Below, piece by piece: positions 7,635-15,509 of a DNA stretch of 16,591 nucleotides. The notes beneath the pieces are model-generated. The model ran no database searches and was not told where the DNA came from. It saw nothing but the letters and a program-made list of their open reading frames with translations. Numbering within the stretch: position 1 is the first letter of the stretch; every line of letters starts with the position of its first letter. A program made the translations under genes and the position numbers. Origin of the DNA: Pirellulaceae bacterium (GTDB taxonomy: Bacteria > Planctomycetota > Planctomycetia > Pirellulales > Pirellulaceae); assembly GCA_013002105.1 (NCBI GenBank), contig JABDKS010000328.1, positions 1 through 16,591 of the forward strand. The letters run 5' to 3'.

Positions 7635-8345
7635 ATGTTCCGACCGTTTGTCCCGTTAGCAATCGCGTGCATTTGCGGTTTGACAGTTGGTTGCAACGAA
7701 CCGCCCCCAACGGTCGCCGATGCAACGACATCAACGACAAGCACGGCACCCGCCGTGAACCCCACAGCCAAGCCATCCCAAAATAAGGACTCCAATATGG
7801 CTCTTGAGACAGCAACGTTTGGTGCGGGCTGCTTTTGGTGCGTCGAAGCCGTTTTTCAGCGTCTTGACGGCGTCGAAAAGGTCACATCGGGATACATGGG
7901 CGGCCAAGTCGACAATCCCACCTACGAGCAGGTCTGTCAGGGAACGACCGGGCACGCGGAAGTCATCCAGGTCGATTTTGACCCCAGCAAAATCACCTTC
8001 AAAGAATTATTAGAAGTGTTTTGGACAACGCACGACCCCACCACGCTCAATCAGCAAGGCGCCGATCGTGGGACGCAATATCGCTCGGCTGTTTTCTATC
8101 ACAACGATCAGCAAAAAGAACTGGCCGAGACTTACAAGAAAAAATTGAACGACGAACAAGCGTTTGCAAACCCAGTGGTGACAGAGATCACCGCCGCGTC
8201 TGAGATGTACGACGCCGAAGACTACCACCAAAACTACTTCAATCTGAACAAAGGCAATCCCTATTGCCGCGCCGTAATCCCACCCAAGCTGGACAAGCTA
8301 AAGAAGGTCTTTGGCGCAAAGTTAAAAGACGAGTTCAAACAATAA
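7635..8345 (+). CDS. msrA: Peptide-methionine (S)-S-oxide reductase MsrA, with lipoprotein-like N-terminal extension
   Basis: The protein has 236 residues and reduces methionine-S-sulfoxide in proteins, usually with thioredoxin as reductant. The core starts at residue 55. GCFWC (65-69) holds the catalytic Cys66; the GTQYRS segment (146-151) and GNPYC with a likely resolving Cys211 are also present. In front of the core lie a hydrophobic segment ending in LTVGC (Cys20, weak lipobox because Thr17 sits at -3) and a Pro/Thr/Ala-rich linker (21-54). This form should be exported and anchored. The ATG at 7635 has no ribosome binding site. Met55 (ATG at 7797) has an excellent one and would yield a 182-residue cytoplasmic enzyme of the usual MsrA length. 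An upstream in-frame ATG at 7593 seems less likely because it would place a polar stretch before the signal. Confidence 0.93.
   Translation: MFRPFVPLAIACICGLTVGCNEPPPTVADATTSTTSTAPAVNPTAKPSQNKDSNMALETATFGAGCFWCVEAVFQRLDGVEKVTSGYMGGQVDNPTYEQVCQGTTGHAEVIQVDFDPSKITFKELLEVFWTTHDPTTLNQQGADRGTQYRSAVFYHNDQQKELAETYKKKLNDEQAFANPVVTEITAASEMYDAEDYHQNYFNLNKGNPYCRAVIPPKLDKLKKVFGAKLKDEFKQ
7785..7799 (+). promoter_or_regulatory. Strong internal ribosome binding site and alternative start in msrA
   Basis: AAGGA at 7785-7789 is followed by 7 nt and ATG at 7797-7799, which is in frame with msrA and sits exactly at the boundary between the linker and the conserved catalytic domain. The position and spacing are those of a genuine start. 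It stands out because most genes in this window lack such a signal. Confidence 0.55.
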
Positions 8346-8716
8346 TGTCCCGCAGGTCGTCCAGTGAGTGCCCGGTCCCCCAGCCCAGCCCGTTTGCCAG
8401 AAGGTTGGTTGAGGACCAAAAGAGCATTGAAAACGGCTGATATTCGGCACTCACCAGGCAATGCGATCCCAGGAATTAGCGGCTACAGCAGTCGTTTGGA
8501 CGTTTTCACGTGTGGGCCGCGCCATCTTGCTCCGGTGGGTCGGAAATCCGGAGAATTGGGGACATCCATTTTTTTGCCAATCTGGTATGTTTGGGTTTCG
8601 TTTTAACCCCGCTCAAAAGCGTTCGTGGAAAGAATCCAAGGCGGCGACGCGAGCTGCCCCCGAGTCTCAACGCATCATTGTCCGTTGATGACTCCTTTGC
8701 GAAAAACAGTAACAAG
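8346..8716. other. Gene-free stretch of 371 bp with several inverted repeats
   Basis: I find no convincing gene here. Short open frames on the + strand lack recognisable protein sequence; one runs into the SHOCT gene frame but offers only a GTG at 8510. The first quarter holds a nested inverted repeat (8364-8454), listed separately. Further on, CTCCGG (8530-8535) pairs with CCGGAG (8548-8553) across a 12-nt loop. ATTGG (8555-8559) pairs with CCAAT (8577-8581) around GGGGACATCC and a run of seven T (8569-8575). The hairpin and T-run could end msrA transcription, although the spacing of 15 nt is long for an intrinsic terminator. No clear promoter for the SHOCT gene was recognised. Confidence 0.5.
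8364..8454. repeat. Nested inverted repeat capable of one long hairpin
   Basis: The outer arms GTGAGTGCC (8364-8372) and GGCACTCAC (8446-8454) are perfect 9-bp complements. Inside them CAGCCCGTTT (8386-8395) pairs with AAACGGCTG (8431-8439), leaving one bulged base. The centre has TTGGT (8405-8409) and ACCAA (8415-8419) around a 5-nt loop. All three pairings are compatible in a single structure. It starts 18 bp after the msrA stop codon. Candidates are a structured 3' UTR or small RNA, or a small non-autonomous palindromic element; the sequence alone does not decide. Confidence 0.55.
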
Positions 8717-9595
8717 ATGCCCACTCTCTCTCCGTCTGGCGACCAATTGGTCCAGACACTTGCCCGTCGCTACGGGCTTTCCACCGATGCGGTCACTCAC
8801 ATGTTGATCGCCGTCCACAACGGCAACGGGACGATGGCTCAATTTGGTCATCCCGAATTCTGCGGTTCTGGCCAATGGATGCGCGGTGGAATGACCATGG
8901 TCAGCGATCTATTTAACAACAATCTGAAATGTTTAGTTGACAATCTGTGCAACGACATTTCCAACGAGCTGGCCAATAACCAATCGACTCCTTTCGGCGG
9001 ATCCTTTCAGTCGCAGAGTCAGGGTGGAATGAGCTCTCAGGCTCAAGCGAGCGGTCAGATGGGCTCCCAGAACAGCCTGTTTGTTCCCGATCCCAAAGCG
9101 AATTGGTGGCCGCCAGAACTTGGCACTCCGTCATCGTTGGGTTCACAAAACAGTCTTCGTTATGCGTACTTTGCAGACGCGCATCGTTTGGCCGTCACCA
9201 CCGGTGGTACACCCTGGATCTATGACACGCTCGATCACCAGATCAGTGGATTCGGTCAGCAGCAAGGCGGCGGCCAATCGATCACATTCACAAGCCAGTA
9301 CGGCACCGTCGATTTGGCGACGCTACCGGTCGTGTCGCGCGACGGACACGTTGTTTCGCAACCCAATGCGTCGCTAACAACCGGACCGAGCAACCCGCCG
9401 GCACCAGCTCCAACCGTGACGCCGCAAAACGTACCGGAAACTCAGTCGGACCTGCTGACTAAACCGACTCCGGCTGCAGATCCGAACGAGAATGTGATCA
9501 CAACACTCGAACGACTCGGTGCGCTGAAAGAAAAGGGATACATCACCGACGAAGAGTTTGCGAGTAAAAAAAACGAACTTCTCAATCGGCTCTAG
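8717..9595 (+). CDS. SHOCT domain-containing protein
   Basis: The protein has 292 residues from the ATG at 8717, just before the conserved N-terminal domain (residues about 8-90: LVQTLARRYGLSTDAV, then AQFGHPEFCGSGQWMRGGMT and LFNNNLKCLVDNLC). I recall this domain from other bacterial SHOCT proteins; its function is not known to me. Residues 90-260 are low-complexity, rich in Ser/Gln/Gly and then Pro/Thr, with two similar SQNSL(F/R) segments at about 117 and 143. The end, LERLGALKEKGYITDEEFASKK (from 264), is a SHOCT motif, a short C-terminal helix pair thought to mediate oligomerisation or localisation. No signal peptide or membrane helix is evident, so it is probably cytoplasmic. No Shine-Dalgarno sequence precedes the start. 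It converges with the ppk2 gene. Confidence 0.75.
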   Translation: MPTLSPSGDQLVQTLARRYGLSTDAVTHMLIAVHNGNGTMAQFGHPEFCGSGQWMRGGMTMVSDLFNNNLKCLVDNLCNDISNELANNQSTPFGGSFQSQSQGGMSSQAQASGQMGSQNSLFVPDPKANWWPPELGTPSSLGSQNSLRYAYFADAHRLAVTTGGTPWIYDTLDHQISGFGQQQGGGQSITFTSQYGTVDLATLPVVSRDGHVVSQPNASLTTGPSNPPAPAPTVTPQNVPETQSDLLTKPTPAADPNENVITTLERLGALKEKGYITDEEFASKKNELLNRL

Positions 9596-9630
9596 CGACT
9601 CGATTGCATGATGGTGATCTCGGGGCGCGA

Positions 9631-9647
9631 GCTTGTTCGGGACAAGC
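9631..9647. repeat. Perfect hairpin between convergent genes
   Basis: GCTTGTTCGGGACAAGC folds with a 6-bp stem (GCTTGT/ACAAGC) and a 5-nt loop, and is flanked by further AGCT-containing sequence (CGAG on the left, GAGCT on the right). It lies in the 117-bp gap between the ends of two convergent genes, a position typical for a shared transcription end, but there is no T-run on either side. It may instead be a copy of a dispersed intergenic palindrome. Confidence 0.45.
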
Positions 9648-9712
9648 GAGCTACAAATGCGTCCATGAACATCCAGTATCGCTAACAATCATTGCCAAGA
9701 TCGAAAAACGGA

Positions 9713-10630
9713 TCACCATATTTCGGGAATGAAGGTTTGATCTTCAAGTGGCGGTCGCAGATAGGCACTCTCGACCGGTCGCGGTGGAAGATCCGGCGGC
9801 GTCGGCGTTAAGTCTTTGTACTTGATCATGCTTAACAGATGAGTGATGCAATTCAGTCGGGCGCACTTTTTGACGTCCGCCTTCACGACATTCCAGGGTG
9901 CCTGCTTAATATCCGTGTGGGCAAACATCGTATCTTTGGCCCTTGAATACTCGATCCAGCGAGATCGCGATTCGACATCCATCGGACTGAGTTTCCAACT
10001 CCGCGTCGGATCCTTCATCCGTTTTTGAAACCTCGTTTCTTGCTCTTCGTCGCTCACCGAAAACCAATACTTGATCAGGATGATGCCTGACCGTACTAAC
10101 ATCCGTTCGAATTCCGGACACGAGCGAAGAAACTCGTGATATTCCGGATCCGTGCAAAAACCCATCACGTGTTCAACGCCGGCTCGGTTGTACCAACTGC
10201 GATCCATCAGAACCATTTCGCCGGCAGAGGGAAGATGCGCGACATAACGTTGAAAATACCAGCTTGTCTTTTCCTTCTCCGTTGGTCGCCCCAGTGCAAC
10301 GACGCGGCAGATGCGTGGATTGAGGCACTCGGTGATTCGTTTGATCACACCTCCTTTGCCGGCCGCGTCACGCCCCTCGAAAATCACGACAACCTTCAGT
10401 CCCTCATGCTTGATCCACTCCTGCAACTTCACCAACTCAATCTGTAATCGGGCAAGCTCTTTCTGATACGTGCTGTTGTCGACCTTGTGCTTCTTCGCCT
10501 TCACGTCACCGGAACCGTTCACTGACAGTTCGTGCTCGCTCTGTGCATCCTTCTTTCGTTTCTTCTGTTTTTTTGTTGTCACACTTGCACCCTCGGGACG
10601 CGTTTCGTGGCGAGATACTTTACGACTCAT
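9713..10630 (-). CDS. ppk2: Polyphosphate kinase 2 (PPK2)
   Basis: The protein has 305 residues and transfers phosphate between inorganic polyphosphate and nucleotides, in this subgroup mainly ADP or GDP to the triphosphate. Residues 1-50 are a Lys/Arg-rich tail (KKQKKRKK at about 20-27) without homology. The catalytic domain carries Walker A FEGRDAAGKGG (84-94), Walker B LMDRSWYNRAGVE (141-153) and the conserved block KYWFSVSDEEQETRFQKR with SPMDVESRSRW. The match to VMGFCT and the length favour the single-domain class I enzymes. The ATG at 10630 is supported by AGGAA at 10640-10644 with a 9-nt gap; a TTG at 10639 would sit directly on that site. It follows ppc on the same strand after 232 bp, probably with its own promoter. 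Confidence 0.93.
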   Translation of the reverse strand: MSRKVSRHETRPEGASVTTKKQKKRKKDAQSEHELSVNGSGDVKAKKHKVDNSTYQKELARLQIELVKLQEWIKHEGLKVVVIFEGRDAAGKGGVIKRITECLNPRICRVVALGRPTEKEKTSWYFQRYVAHLPSAGEMVLMDRSWYNRAGVEHVMGFCTDPEYHEFLRSCPEFERMLVRSGIILIKYWFSVSDEEQETRFQKRMKDPTRSWKLSPMDVESRSRWIEYSRAKDTMFAHTDIKQAPWNVVKADVKKCARLNCITHLLSMIKYKDLTPTPPDLPPRPVESAYLRPPLEDQTFIPEIW

Positions 10631-10795
10631 GCGAAGCAATTCCTGTGCCGGAGCGCTAACGGATCAACATTCGCCTTAAATCATGGCAGAACAACGACGA
10701 AGCCGGTTGCTTTGCCCATGGATGAGGCACCATCGCGCGAGTCCAGAACCGACGTAGCGGAAAGTCCTGTCGCTCCCGTCGCCAGACGATGGGGT

Positions 10796-10824
10796 ATTAT
10801 GAACAGCGACCACGTTCTAATGAA
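10796..10824 (-). promoter_or_regulatory. Weak candidate promoter upstream of ppk2
   Basis: On the minus strand TTCATT (10819-10824) is followed after 17 bp by CATAAT (10796-10801). The -10 box matches five of six positions, the -35 box only three. It would give a leader of about 160 nt for ppk2. Nothing better was found in the 232-bp gap between ppc and ppk2. Confidence 0.2.
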
Positions 10825-10862
10825 TCTGGTTACTCTCCAGCCGCATTATTTTACAGTATTCG

Positions 10863-13661
10863 CTAGCCGGTGTTCTTCAAGCCAGCGGCGATGCCGTTGA
10901 TGGTGATATAGAAAGCCTGTTGCAGCGCGGGATCTGCGTCGGTGCCACTTTGTTCCCGCATTTGTTTCAATAATCGCACCTGCAAAAAATTCAGCGGATC
11001 GACGTAGGGATTCCTTAATCGGATCGACCGCTGCAGGGTTGGCTGATTCTCCAGAACCGCACGTTGCCCGGCAACCCGCAACACCCAATGCTCCGTCAGC
11101 GAGAATGCCGCTTTGATCGAAGCATAAATCTCTTCCCGCACCGTCGCATCGCTGACCAAATCGGCATATCGGCGAGCGATGCCCATGTCGGCTTTGCCGA
11201 GGGCAACCTGCAGATTGTCCGTCATTGTGCGAAAAAAGGGCCAGTGCCGGTGCATGTCTTGCAACAGGCTTAATTTTTTCTCCGCCTGGTCGCCGGTCCC
11301 AACGTAAGCAGCGATCGCCTGTCCGACTCCGTACCATGCCGGCAAATTATGGCGACTCTGCATCCAACTGAATCCCCATGGGATCGCCCGCAAACCGGCC
11401 AGGACGTCGCCCCCTTTTCGCCGGGCTGGACGCGAACCGATGCGCATGCTGCTCAGTTCGTTGATGGGCGTCGCCTCCTGCCAGTACTGCAACAGCGCGG
11501 GAGTTTCGTAGATGAATTCGCGATAGCTGTCAAAGGCGGTGGCGGAAAGCTCTTCCATTGCGTCCAACCATGACTGTTTCGGTGTGGCCCTTCGTTTATG
11601 CACCGGCGTCGAAGCAACCAGCACCGCGCTGACAACCTGTTCCAAATGCCGCGAAGCAATCTCGGGATGGAAGTAATAGTCGTTGATGACTTCTCCCTGT
11701 TCCGTGATACGAATACGCCCTTCGACTGAACCAGGCGGCTGGGCCAGGATCGCGCGATTTGCCGGACCGCCGCCGCGGGCGATCGTGCCGCCCCGGCCGT
11801 GAAAGAGCGTCAACGCAACATCGTGCTCTCGACAGCATTTCGCCAGACGATCCTGTGCCTGATACAGTTCCCACGTCGCCGTCAAAAAACCCGCATCCTT
11901 GTTACTGTCCGAGTAGCCGATCATCACCACCTGTTCCATTGCTTGAGCCGCCAGGTGAACACGGTAGGCGGGATGATTAAAAAGGCTCCTCATCACTTCC
12001 GGCGCGTTTTTCAGATCCTCGCGGGTTTCGAACAAGGGCGTGATCGCCGGGAGTGCACGCGGATTGCCGTCGCCGCGCTGGCATAGCCCGTACCACTTTG
12101 CCAACAGCAACACGGCAAGAACATCGTCGACTCCTTTGGACATACTGATAATGTACGGTCCGATCATCTCCGGCCCGTACAACTCGACGGATCGGGAAAT
12201 GACCTGGAATAACTGCAATAGCTCGCACGTCGTTTGCGAATAGTCGCTTGGCTCCCCGATTGAGGGAACATCGCTGGCAAGTTGCTCCGTCAAAACATCA
12301 GCTCGTTCCGCTGGAGTGAGTTCCAGGTAATTCGCCGAGATCCCCAGCTTGGCAAAGATCTCCGCCAAAGCCGCGTCGTGATAGTCGCTGAACTGCCGGA
12401 TATCCAGTCGTGCCACGTTCACACCAAAGACGTTTGCCTGAATCAGCGCGTCCTTTAACTGTGCATTGGCAATTGCATCGGTACGCCCGTCGCGCAGACT
12501 GTGGTCGATGCTTTGCAGTGGCTTGAGCAGGTCCGCAGTCGTGCGCAGTTCGGCCATCGGTGAGTGATCGTTCTCCAGCAACCGCGATTTAACGGGATCA
12601 TGATTGGCGTCGTTCAAATCCTCCTTCAATGCCGCGGCCAGCAACCGGTAGGGCTCGTCGGGATACTGCTGAGCCAAAAATTTCACATGCCCCGAATTGC
12701 CCGCCAGTTCCTGTCGGAGTAAATCAAGCATCGCCTCCGCTGGCGTGTGCAATTGCTCACTCAGGCTTAGCGATCGCGTCAGCGCCCCGGCAGTCTCACC
12801 ATGCCGCGACAACGCCATGCCACGATGCAGCCGAAATGTCTCCGCAGTTACGTATGCCGTCACGTTGGGATTGCCATCGCGGTCGCCGCCGATCCAACTG
12901 CCGAACGTTAGAAACCGATTGGGTAGTTTTGTGGTGGGATAATGTTCGGCAAGCGATTCTTCCAACTCGCGATAAATCTTGGGCACGACGTCCCAAATCG
13001 TTTGGTCGAAATAATAGAGTCCTGTTTTTACTTCGTCGGTGACCGTTGGTTTTGTCTGGCGAGCCTGGGAGGTGAGCCACATAATGGTGATCTCCGCTAA
13101 CATCCCCTGTTTTACGCGTGCTCGTTCGGCAGGCAGCAGGTTCGATTCGTCAAGCTTGCGAAGCCCCTCTTCGATTCGTTTCAATTTCGAGATCAGTGTG
13201 CGGCGTTTCGCTTCCGTTGGGTGCGCTGTAAAGACGGACTCAATATGCAGCCCCTGCAAGATGCTCTGCATTTGCAGATCATCGACACCTGCGTCCGCAA
13301 GCTCCGCGATGGCCGCTCGAATCGACTCGGCGATCGGCTGAGGCGATTCCGCCTTGATCCGTGTCCGCAATACGCGCGCACGATGGTGGTCTTCGGCGAC
13401 ATTGATTAGTTGAAAGTAGAGCGTAAAGGCTCTGGCCACTTCGCAAATCTGCTGCAAATTCAATTCGTCTACGATCTCAGCGATCTTCGTGGCAACCTCG
13501 TCGGCCGAGTCCGGATCGTGCCGTCGTACTTTTGACAGTGCCCGAAATCGTTCTTCGAGTTCAAACGCGCCGACTCCCGCCTGGCGGCGAATTACTTTTC
13601 CCAACAAGTCACCCAGCAAGTGGATTTCGGTGGAGAGTCGCTTGTGGAGTTGTTTGGACAT
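10863..13661 (-). CDS. ppc: Phosphoenolpyruvate carboxylase
   Basis: The protein has 932 residues, slightly longer than the E. coli enzyme (883). It carboxylates PEP with bicarbonate to oxaloacetate and so refills the TCA cycle from glycolysis. The ATG at 13661 gives MSKQLHKRLSTEIHLLGDLLG, which lines up with the usual N-terminus; an upstream ATG at 13712 would add 17 residues without family similarity. Catalytic motifs are intact: VFTAHPTEAKRRT with His147, SWIGGDRDGNP (255-265), GYSDSNKDAG (582-591) and the glycine loop FHGRGGTIARGGGP (620-633). The C-terminus ends in LKNTG, as expected for this family, where the last residues contribute to the active or inhibitor site. It lies downstream of the PFK gene on the same strand, with 218 bp between. 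Confidence 0.97.
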   Translation of the reverse strand: MSKQLHKRLSTEIHLLGDLLGKVIRRQAGVGAFELEERFRALSKVRRHDPDSADEVATKIAEIVDELNLQQICEVARAFTLYFQLINVAEDHHRARVLRTRIKAESPQPIAESIRAAIAELADAGVDDLQMQSILQGLHIESVFTAHPTEAKRRTLISKLKRIEEGLRKLDESNLLPAERARVKQGMLAEITIMWLTSQARQTKPTVTDEVKTGLYYFDQTIWDVVPKIYRELEESLAEHYPTTKLPNRFLTFGSWIGGDRDGNPNVTAYVTAETFRLHRGMALSRHGETAGALTRSLSLSEQLHTPAEAMLDLLRQELAGNSGHVKFLAQQYPDEPYRLLAAALKEDLNDANHDPVKSRLLENDHSPMAELRTTADLLKPLQSIDHSLRDGRTDAIANAQLKDALIQANVFGVNVARLDIRQFSDYHDAALAEIFAKLGISANYLELTPAERADVLTEQLASDVPSIGEPSDYSQTTCELLQLFQVISRSVELYGPEMIGPYIISMSKGVDDVLAVLLLAKWYGLCQRGDGNPRALPAITPLFETREDLKNAPEVMRSLFNHPAYRVHLAAQAMEQVVMIGYSDSNKDAGFLTATWELYQAQDRLAKCCREHDVALTLFHGRGGTIARGGGPANRAILAQPPGSVEGRIRITEQGEVINDYYFHPEIASRHLEQVVSAVLVASTPVHKRRATPKQSWLDAMEELSATAFDSYREFIYETPALLQYWQEATPINELSSMRIGSRPARRKGGDVLAGLRAIPWGFSWMQSRHNLPAWYGVGQAIAAYVGTGDQAEKKLSLLQDMHRHWPFFRTMTDNLQVALGKADMGIARRYADLVSDATVREEIYASIKAAFSLTEHWVLRVAGQRAVLENQPTLQRSIRLRNPYVDPLNFLQVRLLKQMREQSGTDADPALQQAFYITINGIAAGLKNTG

Positions 13662-13879
13662 TAAATTAGCGATTGCGAGAATAGGAACCTGGAACGTTGG
13701 AGCGACTGGCATCTAAGTCTATGCAAAAATAGGTATTCATTCTCCTGTCTTGGGCGAATGTCCGGCTCTCCGCTGGTTTTTGCATCGGTCCGTCACGACA
13801 CGCACCCGAGCTTGGCAAACATCGCCGATTTGCGTTTGTCGCTACAAAATCATTTTGCCGATGCGATTCTCAGGCGACA

Positions 13880-15223
13880 TCATTGCATAAGAGGCGGTTG
13901 CCCGGTCGATTCCAGCACCGTCATCCACAGATCGCCGTTGGGGTCGACACAATTTCGACTGCGAATCGCCAACTCCATCGGAACGTGTACGAATCGCGTA
14001 TGCCAGCGACTGACGACCATCCTTGTTCTGCCGCTCATCGCAGCGTGAACCGCGTTGTGAGCCAATCGCGTACAAAAAACACTGTCGTAGGCATTGGCCG
14101 GAACACTGCGAATCACGTAACTCGGATCAATATACTTCAGATTCAACTCGCGTTTTGCATCACGAAAATGGTCCTGCAATTGGTGTTTAAGCCACACACC
14201 GACGTCACCCAAATGATTATTCCCGGAGGCATCGGTCGTTCCTAGACTTTGCATTAGATGCTGACCGGCCCCCTCTGCGACAACGATGACAGCCTGTCCG
14301 GCCCGATCCAGCCTTTGTTTGAGCAGTGCGAACAGCCCCGATTCGCCTTCGAGCGAGAATGGCACCTCAGGAATCAGAACAAAATTGGCGTCACTGACGG
14401 CCAATGAAGCGTAGCAAGCGATGAAACCGCTATGACGGCCCATCAGTTTGACCAGTCCCACACCGTTGGGCGCGCCGGTCGCCTCGACGTGGGCGGCACG
14501 GACCGCCGTCGTGCCTTCGCTGATCGCAGTCTGAAACCCAAAACTCTGATCCGTGAACATGATGTCGTTGTCGATCGTTTTGGGAATTCCGATCACAGCA
14601 ATCTTTCGACCGCGGCGTTCTATTTCATCCGCAATCCCCATCCCACCACGGATCGTACCGTCGCCGCCGACGACGAACAAAACATCGATTCCCTTACTCT
14701 CGATACAGTCAACCATCGCGCCGGCATCCTGTTGCCCGCGCGAAGATCCCAGGATCGTCCCGCCATATTCGTGAATGTCCATGACAGACTCCGGCGTCAA
14801 TTCCATGACAGGGTGGCCGTAGCTCGAAACAAAGCCTTGATATCCATTACGGAAACCAAAAACTTTTTCGACGCCGTATCGAACCGTTAACTCATTGACC
14901 AGCGCGCGAACGACATTATTTAATCCCGGGCACAGTCCGCCACACGTCACAATTCCAGCGGACGACCTGGAGGGATCGAAATAGATTCTCCGACGAGCCC
15001 CGGCGGGCTCCAGCCCCGTCCTAATGGGCACCGTTTCGGGACCACCCGAATTGGCCGATACAGTATTATCGACCAGGATCCGATCGGACTCTTCGACATA
15101 GTTGATGGAGTGCTGCCGATAGTCGAGCAAATTCTTTAAGGGTGAATCGAATTGGCATTCCCCTAGTTGATCGATTCTTAGTTCACGCTCTTGATACGTC
15201 GTGAAAGGATGCGTCGCAAGCAT
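13880..15223 (-). CDS. 6-phosphofructokinase, plant-type (ATP- or PPi-dependent)
   Basis: The protein has 447 residues and phosphorylates fructose 6-phosphate to the 1,6-bisphosphate. The N-terminal ~85 residues, with NLLDYRQHSINYVEESDRILVD, are the extension seen in plant and trypanosomatid-like PFKs. GGLCPGLNNVVR (95-106) starts the catalytic fold. GGDGT (186-190) has Gly189 where PPi-dependent enzymes have Asp. PKTIDND (214-220) has Lys215, as in PPi-dependent and plant-type enzymes, with catalytic Asp218. MGRHSG (261-266) is the substrate segment. Gly plus Lys is the combination of plant-type ATP enzymes, so ATP is the more probable donor, although relatives are often annotated as PPi-dependent. 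The start at 15223 has AGGGG (15233-15237) 9 nt upstream. ppc follows downstream. Confidence 0.92.
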   Translation of the reverse strand: MLATHPFTTYQERELRIDQLGECQFDSPLKNLLDYRQHSINYVEESDRILVDNTVSANSGGPETVPIRTGLEPAGARRRIYFDPSRSSAGIVTCGGLCPGLNNVVRALVNELTVRYGVEKVFGFRNGYQGFVSSYGHPVMELTPESVMDIHEYGGTILGSSRGQQDAGAMVDCIESKGIDVLFVVGGDGTIRGGMGIADEIERRGRKIAVIGIPKTIDNDIMFTDQSFGFQTAISEGTTAVRAAHVEATGAPNGVGLVKLMGRHSGFIACYASLAVSDANFVLIPEVPFSLEGESGLFALLKQRLDRAGQAVIVVAEGAGQHLMQSLGTTDASGNNHLGDVGVWLKHQLQDHFRDAKRELNLKYIDPSYVIRSVPANAYDSVFCTRLAHNAVHAAMSGRTRMVVSRWHTRFVHVPMELAIRSRNCVDPNGDLWMTVLESTGQPPLMQ

Positions 15224-15345
15224 GTCATTGAACCCCTGGAGCTAACATGAATCAGCAATTTGTTAAACCCATTGCGATGCCACGTCAATCACGCCCGACG
15301 CAACGGTACAGAGGCTGCAGTTCGGTTTGATCAACGGCGAGTTAC

Positions 15346-15390
15346 GCGACATTAGTCGCTGTGTTCACGCTTCACTTCCGAAGCGTTTTT
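15346..15390 (+). terminator. Candidate intrinsic terminator on the + strand
   Basis: CGCTTC (15368-15373) and GAAGCG (15380-15385) form a perfect 6-bp stem with a 6-nt loop, directly followed by TTTTT (15386-15390). A second hairpin, GCGAC-ATTA-GTCGC (15346-15359), lies just before it. This is the layout of a transcript 3' end reading rightward. However, both flanking genes (PFK and adk) are on the minus strand, and there the hairpin is preceded, not followed, by the T-tract equivalent. It would serve only an unrecognised + strand RNA within 15224-15390. No gene was found in the 286-bp gap. Confidence 0.35.
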
Positions 15391-15509
15391 GCAATTGGTT
15401 CAGCGCGTCCCGAGCGACGAAATCGATTTTGCAACGACAGACCGACCATTTGCACTAAACCCTGAGCCTATGCCGCAGACGAGAACGAAGCGCTTCAACA
15501 AAAACCGTC

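Noticed and set aside
8510..8716. 69-codon upstream extension of the SHOCT gene
   Set aside because: It begins with GTG, has no domain similarity, and overlaps the hairpin-rich intergenic stretch; the conserved domain starts just after the ATG at 8717.
10532..10900. 122-codon + strand frame across the ppk2/ppc gap
   Set aside because: It overlaps the start of ppk2 and the end of ppc on the other strand and resembles no protein I know.
15488..15497. GAAGCGCTTC palindrome near the adk 3' end as a terminator
   Set aside because: On the adk strand the T-run comes before, not after, the palindrome, and there is no loop.
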